NCBI GenBank assembly: GCA_037447655.1
Contig: JBBHKE010000745.1
Location: 141,748 to 205,747, forward strand
Length of the DNA stretch: 64,000 nucleotides
Direction: 5' to 3'
Origin: Zygnema cylindricum
Taxonomy: Eukaryota > Streptophyta > Zygnematophyceae > Zygnematales > Zygnemataceae
In this document: one piece after another, positions 54,949 through 64,000 of the stretch
How positions within the stretch are numbered: the stretch's first letter is position 1
Layout: each line of letters opens with the position of its first letter
Position numbers and translations under genes: made by a program
Notes under the pieces: model-generated
What the model saw: only the letters and a program-made list of their open reading frames with translations
What the model was told of the DNA's origin: nothing
Database searches by the model: none

Positions 54949-54954
54949 CACGTG
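54949..54954. promoter_or_regulatory. G-box CACGTG just upstream of the PRKRIP1-like start
   Basis: GCCACGTGGC is centred nine bases before the minus-strand ATG, in the region between the two divergent genes. CACGTGGC is a bZIP/bHLH binding core in plants. Together with the two intron copies it makes three perfect cores within 350 bp. Regulation is inferred only. Confidence 0.45.
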
Positions 54955-55139
54955 GCTCCCGGAAGAACGAGAGAGCTGATAGAGAAGGAAATGAAGAGTG
55001 TTGGAGTTTTGGACTGTTGGATACGTTTAGATTTTGTAAATGTTTTTAATTTAATTCTGTACTTTATGTCTTTATGCTTTAAAAGTGCGACATTTCGTAC
55101 GAAGATCGCAAGAAATCAGCATGCCCCTGCGGTTTTTTA

Positions 55140-55300
55140 AATTGCCGGAACCGAACCAAACCGAAAAGGTACAGTATTTTATTATTTTAATGAACCGAAC
55201 TGTGAAAAAGTCGGTCTACCGTACCGTACGTACCGTACAGTAGCTCGGCTAGGTGCTGTTCGGTTTAGTTCGGTTTGGTTTAGTTTGGTTCAGTTTCACT
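55140..55300. repeat. Inverted AACCGAACC/GGTTCGGTT repeat between the divergent genes
   Basis: The left arm GGAACCGAACCAAACCGAAA (55147 onward) and the right arm TTCGGTTTAGTTCGGTTTGG with GGTTCAG (about 55260-55295) are imperfect inverted repeats around a GTAC-rich centre (CCGTACCGTACGTACCGTAC). It looks like a small transposon relic lying in the shared promoter interval. Confidence 0.5.
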
Positions 55301-55461
55301 TCAATCCAGGCCGAGTGCGAACTATATTGTAGATGCAGGGCTGCCGGCCATGGCTACTGGGACCGTACAGAGGGAAGGTACGGAAGTCACCCGTACGAAC
55401 GGATGAAATTCTCTTATTTTCATGCACGGCGGCAATTTTAGAAGGTACCTCTGTTCAATCT

Positions 55462-56172
55462 ATGGCTGTAATGGAGGATACGGTAACAAAAACAACTTTT
55501 AGGGTTACTAGTTTTGAGGGAAATGGCTGTAAAGAATCCAAGAAACCATGTTTGGCAGATATTTCTGTTCAGTTTATGTCCGAAGGCAATGTTGAGCAAG
55601 AAACTGACACAGTCACAGGAAAAGAAAAGGAGAAAAAGAAGAAAAACGAAAATGAAATAGAGATAGAAACGGCGGTAGCTAATGAGAAGGAAAAGGGAAA
55701 TGAAACGGAAAAAGAAAAGGAGGAGAAAAACCGAGAGGATAAAACCAAAAATGAAATAGAGATAGGAACGGAAAAAGAAAATGGGATAGGAAACGAGGAA
55801 AATGTAATAGAAGTAGAAAAGGAGGTAGGAAATGAGAAAGATATGGAAAAGGAAAAGGAAACGGAAAAAGAAACGGAAAAAGAAAAGCAGGTAGAGCCAC
55901 TTTCTCGGAGTGAAAAGCGGAAAGTAACCAAAAAACAGAAGAGGAGACAACAACGTCAAGTATTGGCGGTTCAGAGGGAGGAGGAGGAGAGGAAGTTACA
56001 AAATGACGTCACAGAACAAGCAAGGAGGGAAAGGGAGGAGGCAGAGGAGATGGCAGCTCTTGAAAGGGAAAAGAAGGAGAGAGAGGTAGCTGAGGAGAAA
56101 TGGCTTCAGAGGGAGAAGGAGCTTGAGTTAGAGGCTCAAAGACGCTATGAACAAAAGCTACGACAGAAGCTG
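55462..56172 (+). CDS. RGH3: RGH3-like exon 1: charged coiled-coil N-terminus
   Basis: 237 codons. A long Lys/Glu repeat (about residues 55-155) is unusually expanded relative to the family. It then gives LSRSEKRKVTKKQKRRQQRQ, which matches the conserved LSRxERRKxKKKxRR block, and a Glu/Arg helix (EKWLQREKELELEAQRRYEQ). The donor is taken as AAGCTG/GTCAGA, phase 0, a weak consensus. The open frame runs on to 56223, so the boundary is the least certain part. Confidence 0.75.
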
Positions 56173-59100
56173 GTCAGACTTAGACATTTTTTCCCTAATA
56201 AATTTCTCAAGAGAGTTTATTAATTTATTATTTTTGAATTTTTTTCATTGCTTATTAGCATATTAATTGAAGAGAAGCATTAAAATTTTCATCTGCTAAA
56301 ACTTCTTTATATCAATTTTAGTTGATGTGTAATAGAGACAGTTTTTTTTAAACACGAAATTTCATTTTCTGTTTCAGAAAAGAACATAGATTAGCACGGG
56401 TAAATGCAAACAACAGTATTGATTAGCAGTGTATGGAAAAAAATGCTTTAAAAGATGTGAACGTGCAAAAACAACCCATACTAAAACTTCTAGGAAGAAA
56501 AGCGCATATTTCGATTTGGTGAACCAAAAAAAAAAAAGGGAAGGTTTGGTGAAAAAAATGAAGGTAAAAATTATGAAGGTGAAAAAAATTGAAGATAAAA
56601 AAAGTAAGGTATGGAGGTCGTTTTTGCCAAAATTTGACGAGAGTTTAGGGCGGGAGGGAAGTGGCAGTTGGATAGTAAGCAGGACATAGAGGAAAAAGAG
56701 GAAATCGAAGAGGAAGAGGAAGAAGGAGAGGGAGAAGCACCAACGATAATATGGAGAGGAAATGAGATTATTGTGGTGAAAAAAAAGAGCACTGGAAAAA
56801 AAAGAGAGTTATTGGCCAAAACCGGCAAGGCTGGCGACAACCAGACTGTTTCAAAAACGACGGTAAGGTTGCCTCTATCTATCTCTAATTTCTTATGATA
56901 GAATTATTTTCTCCGAAAATGTCTTTCATTTTAGAGTTGGATTCTCGATCAGTGTGTGAGCTTCAGTTTGATCTCCTCTTTCCTCTCTCCTCTCTCCTAT
57001 CTCCTATGTACCTCCTGTCTCCTCTTTGTGTGTGCTCTCTCCCCTCTCTCCTCTCGTCCCCGTTTTCCTCAGTCCCCTCATTTTCTCTCTCTTCTCTCCC
57101 TTCCCTCCGCGAGTCCCCTCGATTTTCTCAACTCTCTCCTCTCCTCTTGATTGAAAGGTCTGGCTTGAAATAAACTAATTTAGTGATTCTGGAACCACTT
57201 ACACCCACTTACAGAACGGGATTAATTTAGGTGAAAACTTATCTCATTTTGATGAGGAAACTTTGGTTGTATAATTATCAAAGTGAGGTGTCTCCAAACC
57301 TTTTTGTAGATAGTACGGAAGTCTAGGACATTGCTTTTAAGGCTTGACATTCTAATAAAAAATAATATTTCTAGTAGCATTTCTTTTGGAATATTTCTTG
57401 CTCTAATTCAGTCGCGATTTTTGGCCAAAAATCGTAAAATAGTGTTAATAACGCTATTTAAGGGAGTGGACCTCAATCTCCCTCAGTGTTATACCTTAGA
57501 ATTTCGCATTTACACTAGTAGTTCCTTTACTCTAATAACGATGGGCGGTAGAGTGAATAACTCTAAATCTAGTGCGTGTTTCTTTGACCAAAAATTGTAG
57601 ATTAGTTTGATGGCCCATAATGAGGCATGTGGCAAAACACATTTAGTGACTAAATTTGCTTTAACGCTTATAATTCGCTTATAAGGTGTAGTTATCGCTA
57701 TGCTTTACTCTGATTTTTTCTTTAAAATCTTTTTTTGTCTTAATGGATGGAATTCATATAGGACTAAAGTGGACCCATGAAGTTTTTCCAGTCTACTTTG
57801 TAGAACTTGGTAAAAAAATTAGTTACAGACTCTTAACCATCCAATTATATTCAGTGTGGTACACCTTACATCGCTATGAGCATTAAGGCCAATTTAGTAT
57901 TAACTGAATCATGTTTTGACACGTGGTTCTTTATGGACCACTAATGGTGTTATTAACACTAATTTAAGTTTTTGGGTTAAGCAAGCTCTTGAATTAGAGT
58001 TATTGACTCTAGTATTGATGGGCAGTTTATTCATTTACCCTTTGTTATTTATGGCTCTTGTCCATTTGTTTACTTCCACATCAGTTCTATGTAAAGGTAC
58101 ACTGTCCAACGCTATTAAGTCATAACAGAATTATAATTTGAAGTTATTTTCCTCAAACCAAAACCCAACAAAGTTACAAGAATATTTGTCATTTTAGGAA
58201 CGATACTTGGACGTGTGTGAACGTTTGGCGTATTTATTAGAAAAAATAAAAGAAGGAATACTGTGACTATGGTTTATTTAACAAGGTTTCTCACTGTGAG
58301 AATAAAGAAAAGGAGTACTGGTGACTATGGTTTATTTAACAAGGTTTCTCACTGTGAGAATAAAGAAAAGGAGTACTGGTGACTATGGTATTTTTAACAA
58401 GGTTTCTCACTGTGAGAATAAAAAAAAGGAGTACTGGTGACTATGTTTTATTTAACAAGGTTTCTCACTATGAGAATAAAATAAAAGAGAACTGGTGACT
58501 ATGGTTTAGTTAACAAGGTTTCTCACTGTGAGAATAACATCAGGCATTGCAGGATTCTGCCGAGCCTCCGTGGAACCCTCCTCCACCAACCCTTAATAAC
58601 CCTTTACTTTTAAGTAACTTAATATCTCCCGGCAATACCGGAAATACAGAGGATCGATCCTCTCCGGGGAGAACCGAACGAGGCAGTCACGAAAAGTTTG
58701 GAACAGAGCAGGTAACATTCCTTTAATGAATTTTGTTAATTTGTAACCTTCCTTTTAATGAATTTTGTTAATTTAAAAATTTCATAAAGTGCATTATTGT
58801 GTCCTTGTAAAAGTCTTAAATCAGTATCAGGTGCTCTCTCTCTTCCCCCTTTATTCCTACTTCGTAGATCCATCCAAGACTCCTATTTAATGTGACATAT
58901 TCTCTTTTTTCTTCTCTCTCTCTCCCTCTCTCTCTCCCCCTCTCCCTCTCCCTCTCCCTATCCCTCTCGCAGGATCGTGTCCACTGTCCCTTCTTTCTGA
59001 AGACGGGTGCCTGTCAGTTTGGGAATTCCTGCAGTCGAGCTCATGTGTATCCGAAAACCTCTCCCACTATTCTCATTCGCCATATGTTCCCTGTTCCTGG

Positions 59101-62100
59101 GAAAGCTTCCCTCCCTCATGACCCTGAAGATGAGGGCTTGGAGGTCTGTCGACAGCCATATGAATAACGTTGATATAATTATCACGCCTGTCAATAGCCT
59201 TATAAATAATGTCGATATATGTCACATCACAAGATCTGTCTACAGCCTTTATGAATAAAATGTATACACCGGTCATGTAAATGAAGTCGATATAATCGTC
59301 ACATCACAAGAGCTGTTGACAGCCATATAAATAAAGTGGATATACTTGTCGCATCACAAGAATTGTCAATAGCCATATAAATATGACGAAGTGATGGACG
59401 GACAGATTTAAATCCATCACTATTCTCCATTGATCTATACCGTTCACTCTGTTAAAGTCAATATGCTATTATTTACCATTATATTTTCAATATACTATCA
59501 TTGACCACTTTATATTATTGTAAAGTCAATGTACTACCATTCACCACTATTTATTATTGTTGAAGTCAATCTACTATTATGAACCACTATGTATTACTCT
59601 TAAAGTCAATATATTATTAATGACCATATGTATTATTGTTAAAGTCAATTTACTATGATTGACCATATACATTATTGTTAAAGTTAATATACTATGATTG
59701 ACCATATACATCATTGTCAAAGTCGATATACTATCACTGACCATATTGTTAAAGTCAATAGACTATCATTGACCACATACATTATTGTTAAAGTCAATAT
59801 ACTATCATTGACCATATACATTATTGTCAAATTCAATATACTATCACTGACCATAGACATTATTGTCAAAGTCAATATACCATTATTTTTGAATTTACAA
59901 GTCACTAACTGCTGCCTGTACGATTAAGTCTGAAGACCAACGAGCTTGTCGGTAACCTTGTTTTGATTTCCATTTTTTCATTTTCAATTTTCAATTTTTG
60001 ATTTTTAATTTTTCACTTTTTTCATTTTTGATTTTTAAAATTTAAAATTTTCGAGTTAAGAAACGTTTAATTTTCAGAGCAGAGGTTCCTTGACCTCCTT
60101 TTTCAGAGAAGCTGATGTCAGGGATGGGGACCAATCAAATGGCAGTGTGACGAGACCTCTGTGGTCGAGAATTTGAGCGACTTCTATGCGGATGTCCATA
60201 CAGAGTTCAGTATGGGCCGGGACATTTCGATTGAACCCTCCTCTCGGCTGGTCCTCCCTCCCTCATTCCCTGACCCTCTCTCTCTTCCTCTCTCCCTCTC
60301 CCTCCTTTTCTGCATCCCTATCTCCTGTCCCTGCCTCTGAATATCCCTCTCCCTCCGCTCATCTCATCATCTCATCTTCCATCATCATCATGTCATCAAA
60401 ATAAATCAAATAAATGTCATCATCATCATGTCAAAATAAAATCATCGTAAAATAAATAAATAAATAAAATAAATAAAATAAAACCATCCATCATCCATCA
60501 TCCATCATCCTTCCATCCTTCCATCCTTGGTCGGTCCGTTTTAAATTCTTTTTTTTTTTTTTTTTTTTCACGTCACCTCACGTTACGTCATGTTTTGAAT
60601 ATACTTCCCATCTTAGTTTCCATTTTTCAAAGGTCACCACAGAATTACTTTTTTTTTCTCTTTTTCCTTTTCTTTTCTCTGTTTCTTTTCCTCTTGTTCT
60701 TTTAGTTTTTTGATTTTCAAGTGTGACGTCACAATCGAAAAATCCAATGTTCCTTTTCCTTTCGATTGGTTGCATTCAAAGAAAATCCAACGGCTGATAT
60801 TAATAAAGTTAAAAAAGCTAAAAAAGTTAAAAAGGTTGCAATGATCATCACTAATAGCTAAAAGCAATATACGTTGAAGAAATACAAGGAAAGAAGTTTA
60901 TCTTATGATGCAATGATTCTATTTTTTATCCTACCGTCACAATTGAAAGGTAAGACGTCGAAAGTTATGGTCAGATTTGTGGTCTCACTATGAAAATCCG
61001 AAATTTCTGCCCTGAGAAAATGGCAAATCCTCCCTCCTCCTCCTCCTCCTCGCTCTTTTGAGTGCCCGGAAAATGTTAGGGTCCAATTGCGATGTATACA
61101 CCACAGTTGTATACACCGTTCATCGCTATTAAAGTTGGTATATTATTAGTTTTCACAGTTTATTAAATCAACTACACTAAATTAAGGTTTGCCATGTGGT
61201 TCATTGTGCCACTTAACTAAATAGTGTGATTAAGGCTATTTTATGATCGGGTGAAAAAAAAAAATCGAACCCAAATTAGACTGATTAACTCTAATCCCAA
61301 TGTATGATAAACAATCTACTTGTTGTTGAAATTTTGTTGATACAGCGGCAGCATTAGCACTGAGAAGAGTGAGTGAAATTGAAGAAGATACTAAAAAACG
61401 GGCGAAATTGGTGTGTTTTTTTTGTCAATATCGATCTTTTTGTGTGTTGTTGAGGGAGGATGTTTTTTGAGTTTTTTGCAGGTGTGTCGTAATCTCTCTC
61501 CTCATCTTTGTGGCAATCTTTATGTTCATTTCCGTCACGAAAACTCGGCGGTGGACGCATATACAGCCATGCATGGACGTTTTTTTGCTTCAAAACAGGT
61601 GTGTATTACCATTCAAAACGTTTAAACTCCTAAAAAGCGCTAAAACTCCTAAGTATCGCCGAAACTCCTGAAAAACCAGGAAACGGTAGAAAGCCCTATA
61701 GCAGGTGAATATTGCCGAAGAAAAATCGCTAAATTCCTAAGCGGTGGACTCATATACAGCCATGCATGGAGGTTTTTTTGCTTCGAAACAGGTGTGTATC
61801 ACAGTACAAAACGTTTAAACTCTTAAAAAACGTGAAATCTCCTGAAAAACCAGAAAACGGTACAGAACCCTACAGAAATAGGTGAGTATTACCTCCAAAA
61901 TAACCTATTCATACGAGAATATTATGAAATCTATAACCCAATTTGTTTCCTACATTTGGCGGCAATATTGTAGGGTTAGGATTTTTCCTTCTTATGTATG
62001 TAAGATATGGATCAATTATTTATGCCTTGACAATGGCTGCCTGAGATATGAAGAAAGTTGCTAGGAGCTTCTGTTAAAGAAAAGAGCTAAGTAAAACATT

Positions 62101-62900
62101 TCAAGGAGCATCTTTGTTCTTCTTATCTCTTGTTTACCTGCCATTTCGATCAAAGTGAACAGTTTCCGAAACTACACCGTGTTTCGTCATTAGCTTGAAT
62201 TTTTTTTCACCACTTTAATCAACTTTCTCCCCACTTTAATCAACTTTTCTCCCTGCCTTAATCAACCTTTTTTCCCACTTTAATCAACTTTTCTCCCCAC
62301 TTTAATCAGCTTTTTTCCGTGTACACATATGGGATTCTTTTTCTCACAGTTGCGATGGAAGGTGTGGTCTCGGGTACGTTTGTACAGAGAAAAGTTGATT
62401 TAATTGGCAAAAAAGATTAGCGTTAATAGCTATTCATGGTGTACCGTTCGATGAAAGCGAATCGGAAGATATCAGTAGTTCAAATTTAGATGATAAACCT
62501 AATGATATAGTACAAAGGTACAATAATAAACATGTACCTTTGGTACCATACTAAAAACCTTTGGTACCTTCGTAGCTTCACAAGTGCTTTACTGTTATTC
62601 TTCTTTAATTTTTTTAGAGTTCTTAGGGTTCTTTTAGGGTTCTTTAAGGCTTTTTTTTCACAATTGCGTTTCTGTTGTTCGTCTCTCAATCCTTTAGCGT
62701 GTTTAGGGGTTTTTTAGGTTTATTTATGGTCGTCTTATAAGTGCTTTCCGCTGTTCTTCTTTTAAATTTAACAAAGAGTTGAAAATATGACGGTGCTTGA
62801 CTTTGGTTTTTTGTCCTCAATGCAGATTTTCTGCGAATTTGTACCCGTTAACACGTGGAGGAAAGCGATTTGTGGACAATATCTCCGAACCGCCATGCAG
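55462..62900 (+). CDS. RGH3: RGH3/ZRSR2 (U2AF35-related) splicing factor, partial at right edge
   Basis: Exons assembled by phase: 55462-56172, 56668-56862, 58553-58711, 58973-59143, 60146-60209, a tentative microexon at 60950-60978, 61482-61598 and 62826-62900. The second CCCH finger and the C-terminus are not seen before 64000. Order: charged N-terminal coiled coil, IIWRGNEIIVVKKK motif, linker ending KFGTEQ, first CCCH zinc finger, U2AF-homology (RRM-like) motif, then WRKAICGQYL leading to the second finger. ZRSR2/RGH3 proteins bind 3' splice sites with U2AF65 and are needed for U12-type intron splicing in maize and human. Role and nuclear location are inferred from the family. The ATG at 55462 (MAVMEDTV) is preferred over 55333, whose extension looks non-conserved. 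The symbol is the plant family name. Confidence 0.85.
56668..56862 (+). CDS. RGH3: RGH3-like exon 2: acidic run and IIWRGNEII motif
   Basis: 65 codons, phase 0 both ends. Acceptor GTGGCAG before TTGGATAG; donor ACGACG/GTAAGG is strong. It encodes an acidic stretch then APTIIWRGNEIIVVKKKSTG. The IIW-x-GNEIIV-KKK pattern is characteristic of plant RGH3 proteins. Confidence 0.8.
56970..57145 (+). repeat. CT-rich microsatellite in intron 2
   Basis: CTCTCCTCT-type units, similar in composition to 51155-51325. Confidence 0.8.
57410..58040. repeat. Degenerate miniature-element pieces in intron 2
   Basis: TAACGCTATTT, CTCTAATAACGATGGGCGGT, TACACCTTACATCGCTATGA and TATTGATGGGCAGT are terminal-type motifs of the TA-flanked families in both orientations. 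Individual boundaries are unclear. Confidence 0.45.
58263..58537 (+). repeat. Minisatellite, about 59-bp unit, five copies
   Basis: Units read GTGACTATGG(T)TTATTTAAC, then AAGGTTTCTCACTGTGAGAA, then TAAAGAAAAGGAGTACTG. CTCACTGTGAG inside each unit is a palindrome. The last unit ends about 15 bases before the acceptor of exon 3. Confidence 0.85.
58553..58711 (+). CDS. RGH3: RGH3-like exon 3: proline-rich linker ending KFGTEQ
   Basis: 53 codons, phase 0. Acceptor GGCATTGCAG; donor GAGCAG/GTAACA. Begins DSAEPPWNPPPPTLNN, matching the W-x-NP-PP linker of ZRSR2, and ends SHEKFGTEQ, which joins D-R-V-H-C-P-F of the next exon exactly as in plant RGH3. Confidence 0.85.
58973..59143 (+). CDS. RGH3: RGH3-like exon 4: first CCCH zinc finger
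   Basis: 57 codons, phase 0. A CT-rich tract of about 75 bases supplies the polypyrimidine tract before TCTCGCAG. The finger is HCPFFLKTGACQFGNSCSRA with the C-x8-C-x5-C-x3-H arrangement, then HVYPKTSPTILIRHMF. It ends EDEGLE with donor TTGGAG/GTCTGT. It contacts RNA in this family. Confidence 0.9.
59155..59400 (+). repeat. Minisatellite A in intron 4, about 60-bp unit
   Basis: About four degenerate units with GTCAATAGCCATATAAATA, AGTCGATATAATCGTCACAT and CACAAGA blocks. Confidence 0.7.
59450..59895 (+). repeat. Minisatellite B in intron 4, about 39-bp unit
   Basis: About eleven units of AAAGTCAATATACTATCATT, GACCATATAC, ATTATTGTT with drift toward the left. Open frames on both strands here are repeats, not genes. 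Confidence 0.8.
60146..60209 (+). CDS. RGH3: RGH3-like exon 5
   Basis: 21 codons plus 1 nt. Acceptor AAATGGCAG; donor TTCA/GTATGG. It encodes CDETSVVENLSDFYADVHTEF. Counting from the LE at the previous exon end, the spacing to DFY (11 residues) equals that in human ZRSR2 (YSEEETYQQFLDFYEDV), which supports the joint. Confidence 0.8.
60440..60540 (+). repeat. AAATA and CCATCCATCAT microsatellites
   Basis: A short run of AAATAAATA units followed by CATCCATCATCC units within intron 5. Confidence 0.85.
60950..60978 (+). CDS. RGH3: RGH3-like candidate microexon
   Basis: Between exon 5 and the next certain exon about ten residues of the RRM-like fold are needed (family pattern KYGELVNFK). The segment GTAAGACGTCGAAAGTTATG plus GTCAGATTT, after GAAAG, would complete the phase-1 codon and read SKTSKVMVRF. 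The end could instead be 60981. The acceptor is poor, so this is tentative. Confidence 0.35.
61482..61598 (+). CDS. RGH3: RGH3-like exon: U2AF-homology motif core
   Basis: 39 codons, phase 0. Acceptor GTTTTTTGCAG; donor AAACAG/GTGTGT. It encodes VCRNLSPHLCGNLYVHFRHE, then YTAMHGRFFASKQ. GNLYVHF is the RNP1-like strand of the RRM-type fold and matches plant VCRN...GNVYVHY. It is the surface that binds U2AF65 in this family. Confidence 0.9.
61735..61890 (+). repeat. Tandem duplicate of the exon 3' end and following intron
   Basis: GCGGTGGACTCATATACAGC, CATGCATGGAGGTTTTTTTG and CTTCGAAACAG/GTGTGT repeat 61548-61604. The intron words after them (AAAACGTTTAAACTC, CTCCTGAAAAACCAG, AAACGGTA) are repeated too. 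The duplicate keeps the donor but lacks the exon start. Confidence 0.85.
62173..62443. mobile_element. Miniature element M4 in an RGH3-like intron
   Basis: Left end TACACCGTGTTTCGTCATTA; right end TAATAGCTATTCATGGTGTA. The same CACCG...CGGTG-type ends and TA borders as M1-M3. Inside the left half, four to five short units of CCACTTTAATCAACTTTTCT repeat. Confidence 0.7.
62826..62900 (+). CDS. RGH3: RGH3-like exon: end of RRM-like fold toward second zinc finger
   Basis: 25 codons, phase 0. Acceptor CAATGCAG; donor ATGCAG/GTAAAG. It encodes IFCEFVPVNTWRKAICGQYL plus RTAMQ, matching CEFV-x3-W-x-AICGEYM of RGH3. In relatives a C-x7-C-x4-C-x3-H finger and the CFRNP motif come next; they must lie beyond the window or in an exon I could not see. 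Confidence 0.85.
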
Positions 62901-64000
62901 GTAAAGCTCACAAAGTTCCTATGTTTCCGTTATGTTTCCGTTGCCTGTTACTGAAAATTTCAACTACACTGTGAATTGCTACCAGTGTTGGGAAATAATT
63001 AGTATGAGGACTTTTTTAGTGTCCATAATTCTACTTCCGGTCCAAATGACGTGGACGATTTGTGAACTGCAAAAAGAATTTGTAAAAATAAAGAAAATAG
63101 TATAATTAAACACTAATTTAGTGTAGGGTGACGTGGCAAATTGTGGGCCACTCCCCTTAATCCTTTTATTGACACTATTTTATGCTTTTTGCCCAGCAAA
63201 TGTTGCGACTAAATTAGTATATGATCTCTATTGGCGACGGGCAGGTTAGATTCACATGTCAGAACCATAGAAAAAACCCTAAAAAAATCCTAAAATACTA
63301 ATCGTACTGTACATACGCGGTACAAACTGTTCACTCAATGCATACGTACTTTAAAAGTATGTTCGTTGACTTAGTACATACGTACTTTTAAACTACGCAC
63401 TTCGAAATGACGTGCGAACAAAAAACCCTGTCCTACCGTGGCACTGACGCATGTCACAAAATTACAAAGTTTAGGGACGTTCTATGTGATGTCCGTTTTG
63501 GAAGAGGCGTTTGGATGGGACACAGAAAAAAAAATAGCGACTACTGAGCCATGGTGACTAGAAACAGTTAGTAAATTCTGTTGTGCCAAAATTGGTAATT
63601 CAATTAAAACAGAATACATACTTTGTATTCTACATACAGTACAAAAATAAATTAATATCTGGATTTTCTATGGTTCATGTGTATATCTATAATAGATATA
63701 TGTATTTTTAGTCCTCTTGTTTAAGTATATACCTCAACAAATTGTCGCCTTGAAATTAGTTTGGTTTAGACTATTTGTGGTAAAGAGTTATATTGGACAT
63801 TCCAGATTTTATCTTATAGGTGCCTCTATTATTTCTAGAACATGTGTGAGGTGAATTTAACTCAAAAAATTTGTCATCTCGAGAATTTACATATGAAAGG
63901 ATAGGATGATTGCAAGTGAAACTGGTTTAAAGAGAGGAAGTTTGGAGCTCTCATACTTTTCACTCACCCTCTCCCTCTCCCTCTCCCTCTCCTTCTCCTT
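62901..64000 (+). other. RGH3-like intron, no exon seen
   Basis: 1.1 kb without a recognisable second CCCH finger on the plus strand. A CATACGTACTTTAAAAGTAT inverted motif lies near 63342. The window ends in a CTCCCTCTC run (63965-64000) that could be the polypyrimidine tract of the next exon. Confidence 0.5.

Noticed and set aside
55438-55959. Phe-rich minus-strand frames over RGH3-like exon 1
   Set aside because: Complement of the Lys/Glu repeat; the plus strand carries the conserved protein.
58263-58537. CRISPR-like evenly spaced repeats
   Set aside because: Whole 59-bp units repeat without unique spacers, inside an intron of a eukaryotic gene; it is a minisatellite.
59694-59927. 77-residue frame in intron 4
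   Set aside because: Translation of the 39-bp minisatellite.

Overview
This is a gene-poor, transposon-rich stretch of a nuclear eukaryotic genome. It is AT-rich, has spliceosomal introns, and carries both LTR and non-LTR retroelements. The best organism clue is a multi-exon gene reading + from about 55.46 kb past the right edge: its residues match the plant RGH3/ZRSR2 (U2AF35-related) family better than the animal one, for example the KFGTEQ-D-x-x-HCPF junction and the IIW-x-GNEII motif. Together with CACGTGGC boxes and chromovirus-type Ty3 and Ty1 elements, this points to a streptophyte (plant lineage). I cannot name the species.

Layout. 1-2.5 kb: decayed Ty1/copia element. 2.7-3.4 kb: two TA-flanked miniature elements side by side. 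4.50-4.70 kb: a possible single exon of an unknown minus-strand gene. 5.08-11.16 kb: a second Ty1/copia element with a clean ATAAA target duplication, a truncated 5' LTR and a 1.1-kb foreign insertion in its pol region. 12.0-34.3 kb: four full-length copies of a lineage-specific F-box/LRR-like gene plus fragments: one pseudogene (minus), three intact single-exon genes (plus) and a 5' relic. They sit in duplicated blocks into which hAT-like and TA-type elements have inserted. 26.7-38 kb: nested non-autonomous repeats, two back-to-back hAT-like elements, and 3' pieces of a LINE. 38.03-45.75 kb: full-length Ty3/gypsy chromovirus (LTRs about 970 bp) with decayed coding sequence, flanked by about 410-bp direct repeats instead of a 5-bp target duplication. 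47.36-49.86 kb: 5'-truncated LINE with reverse transcriptase and a C-terminal restriction-like endonuclease. 51.70 kb to the end: two conserved host genes in divergent orientation.

The two conserved genes are the functional core. The minus-strand gene (three exons, 166 aa) is a PRKRIP1/DUF1168-family protein, a component of late catalytic spliceosomes in other eukaryotes. The plus-strand gene is RGH3/ZRSR2, the 3'-splice-site factor linked to the minor spliceosome. Their start codons are about 0.5 kb apart, so two splicing proteins probably share a promoter region. Both genes carry miniature elements or minisatellites in their introns.

The exon structures were worked out by eye from splice-site consensus, phase and family similarity. 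No alignments or searches were run. The most reliable mobile-element claims are those where a duplicated copy elsewhere in the window provides an uninterrupted (empty) site.
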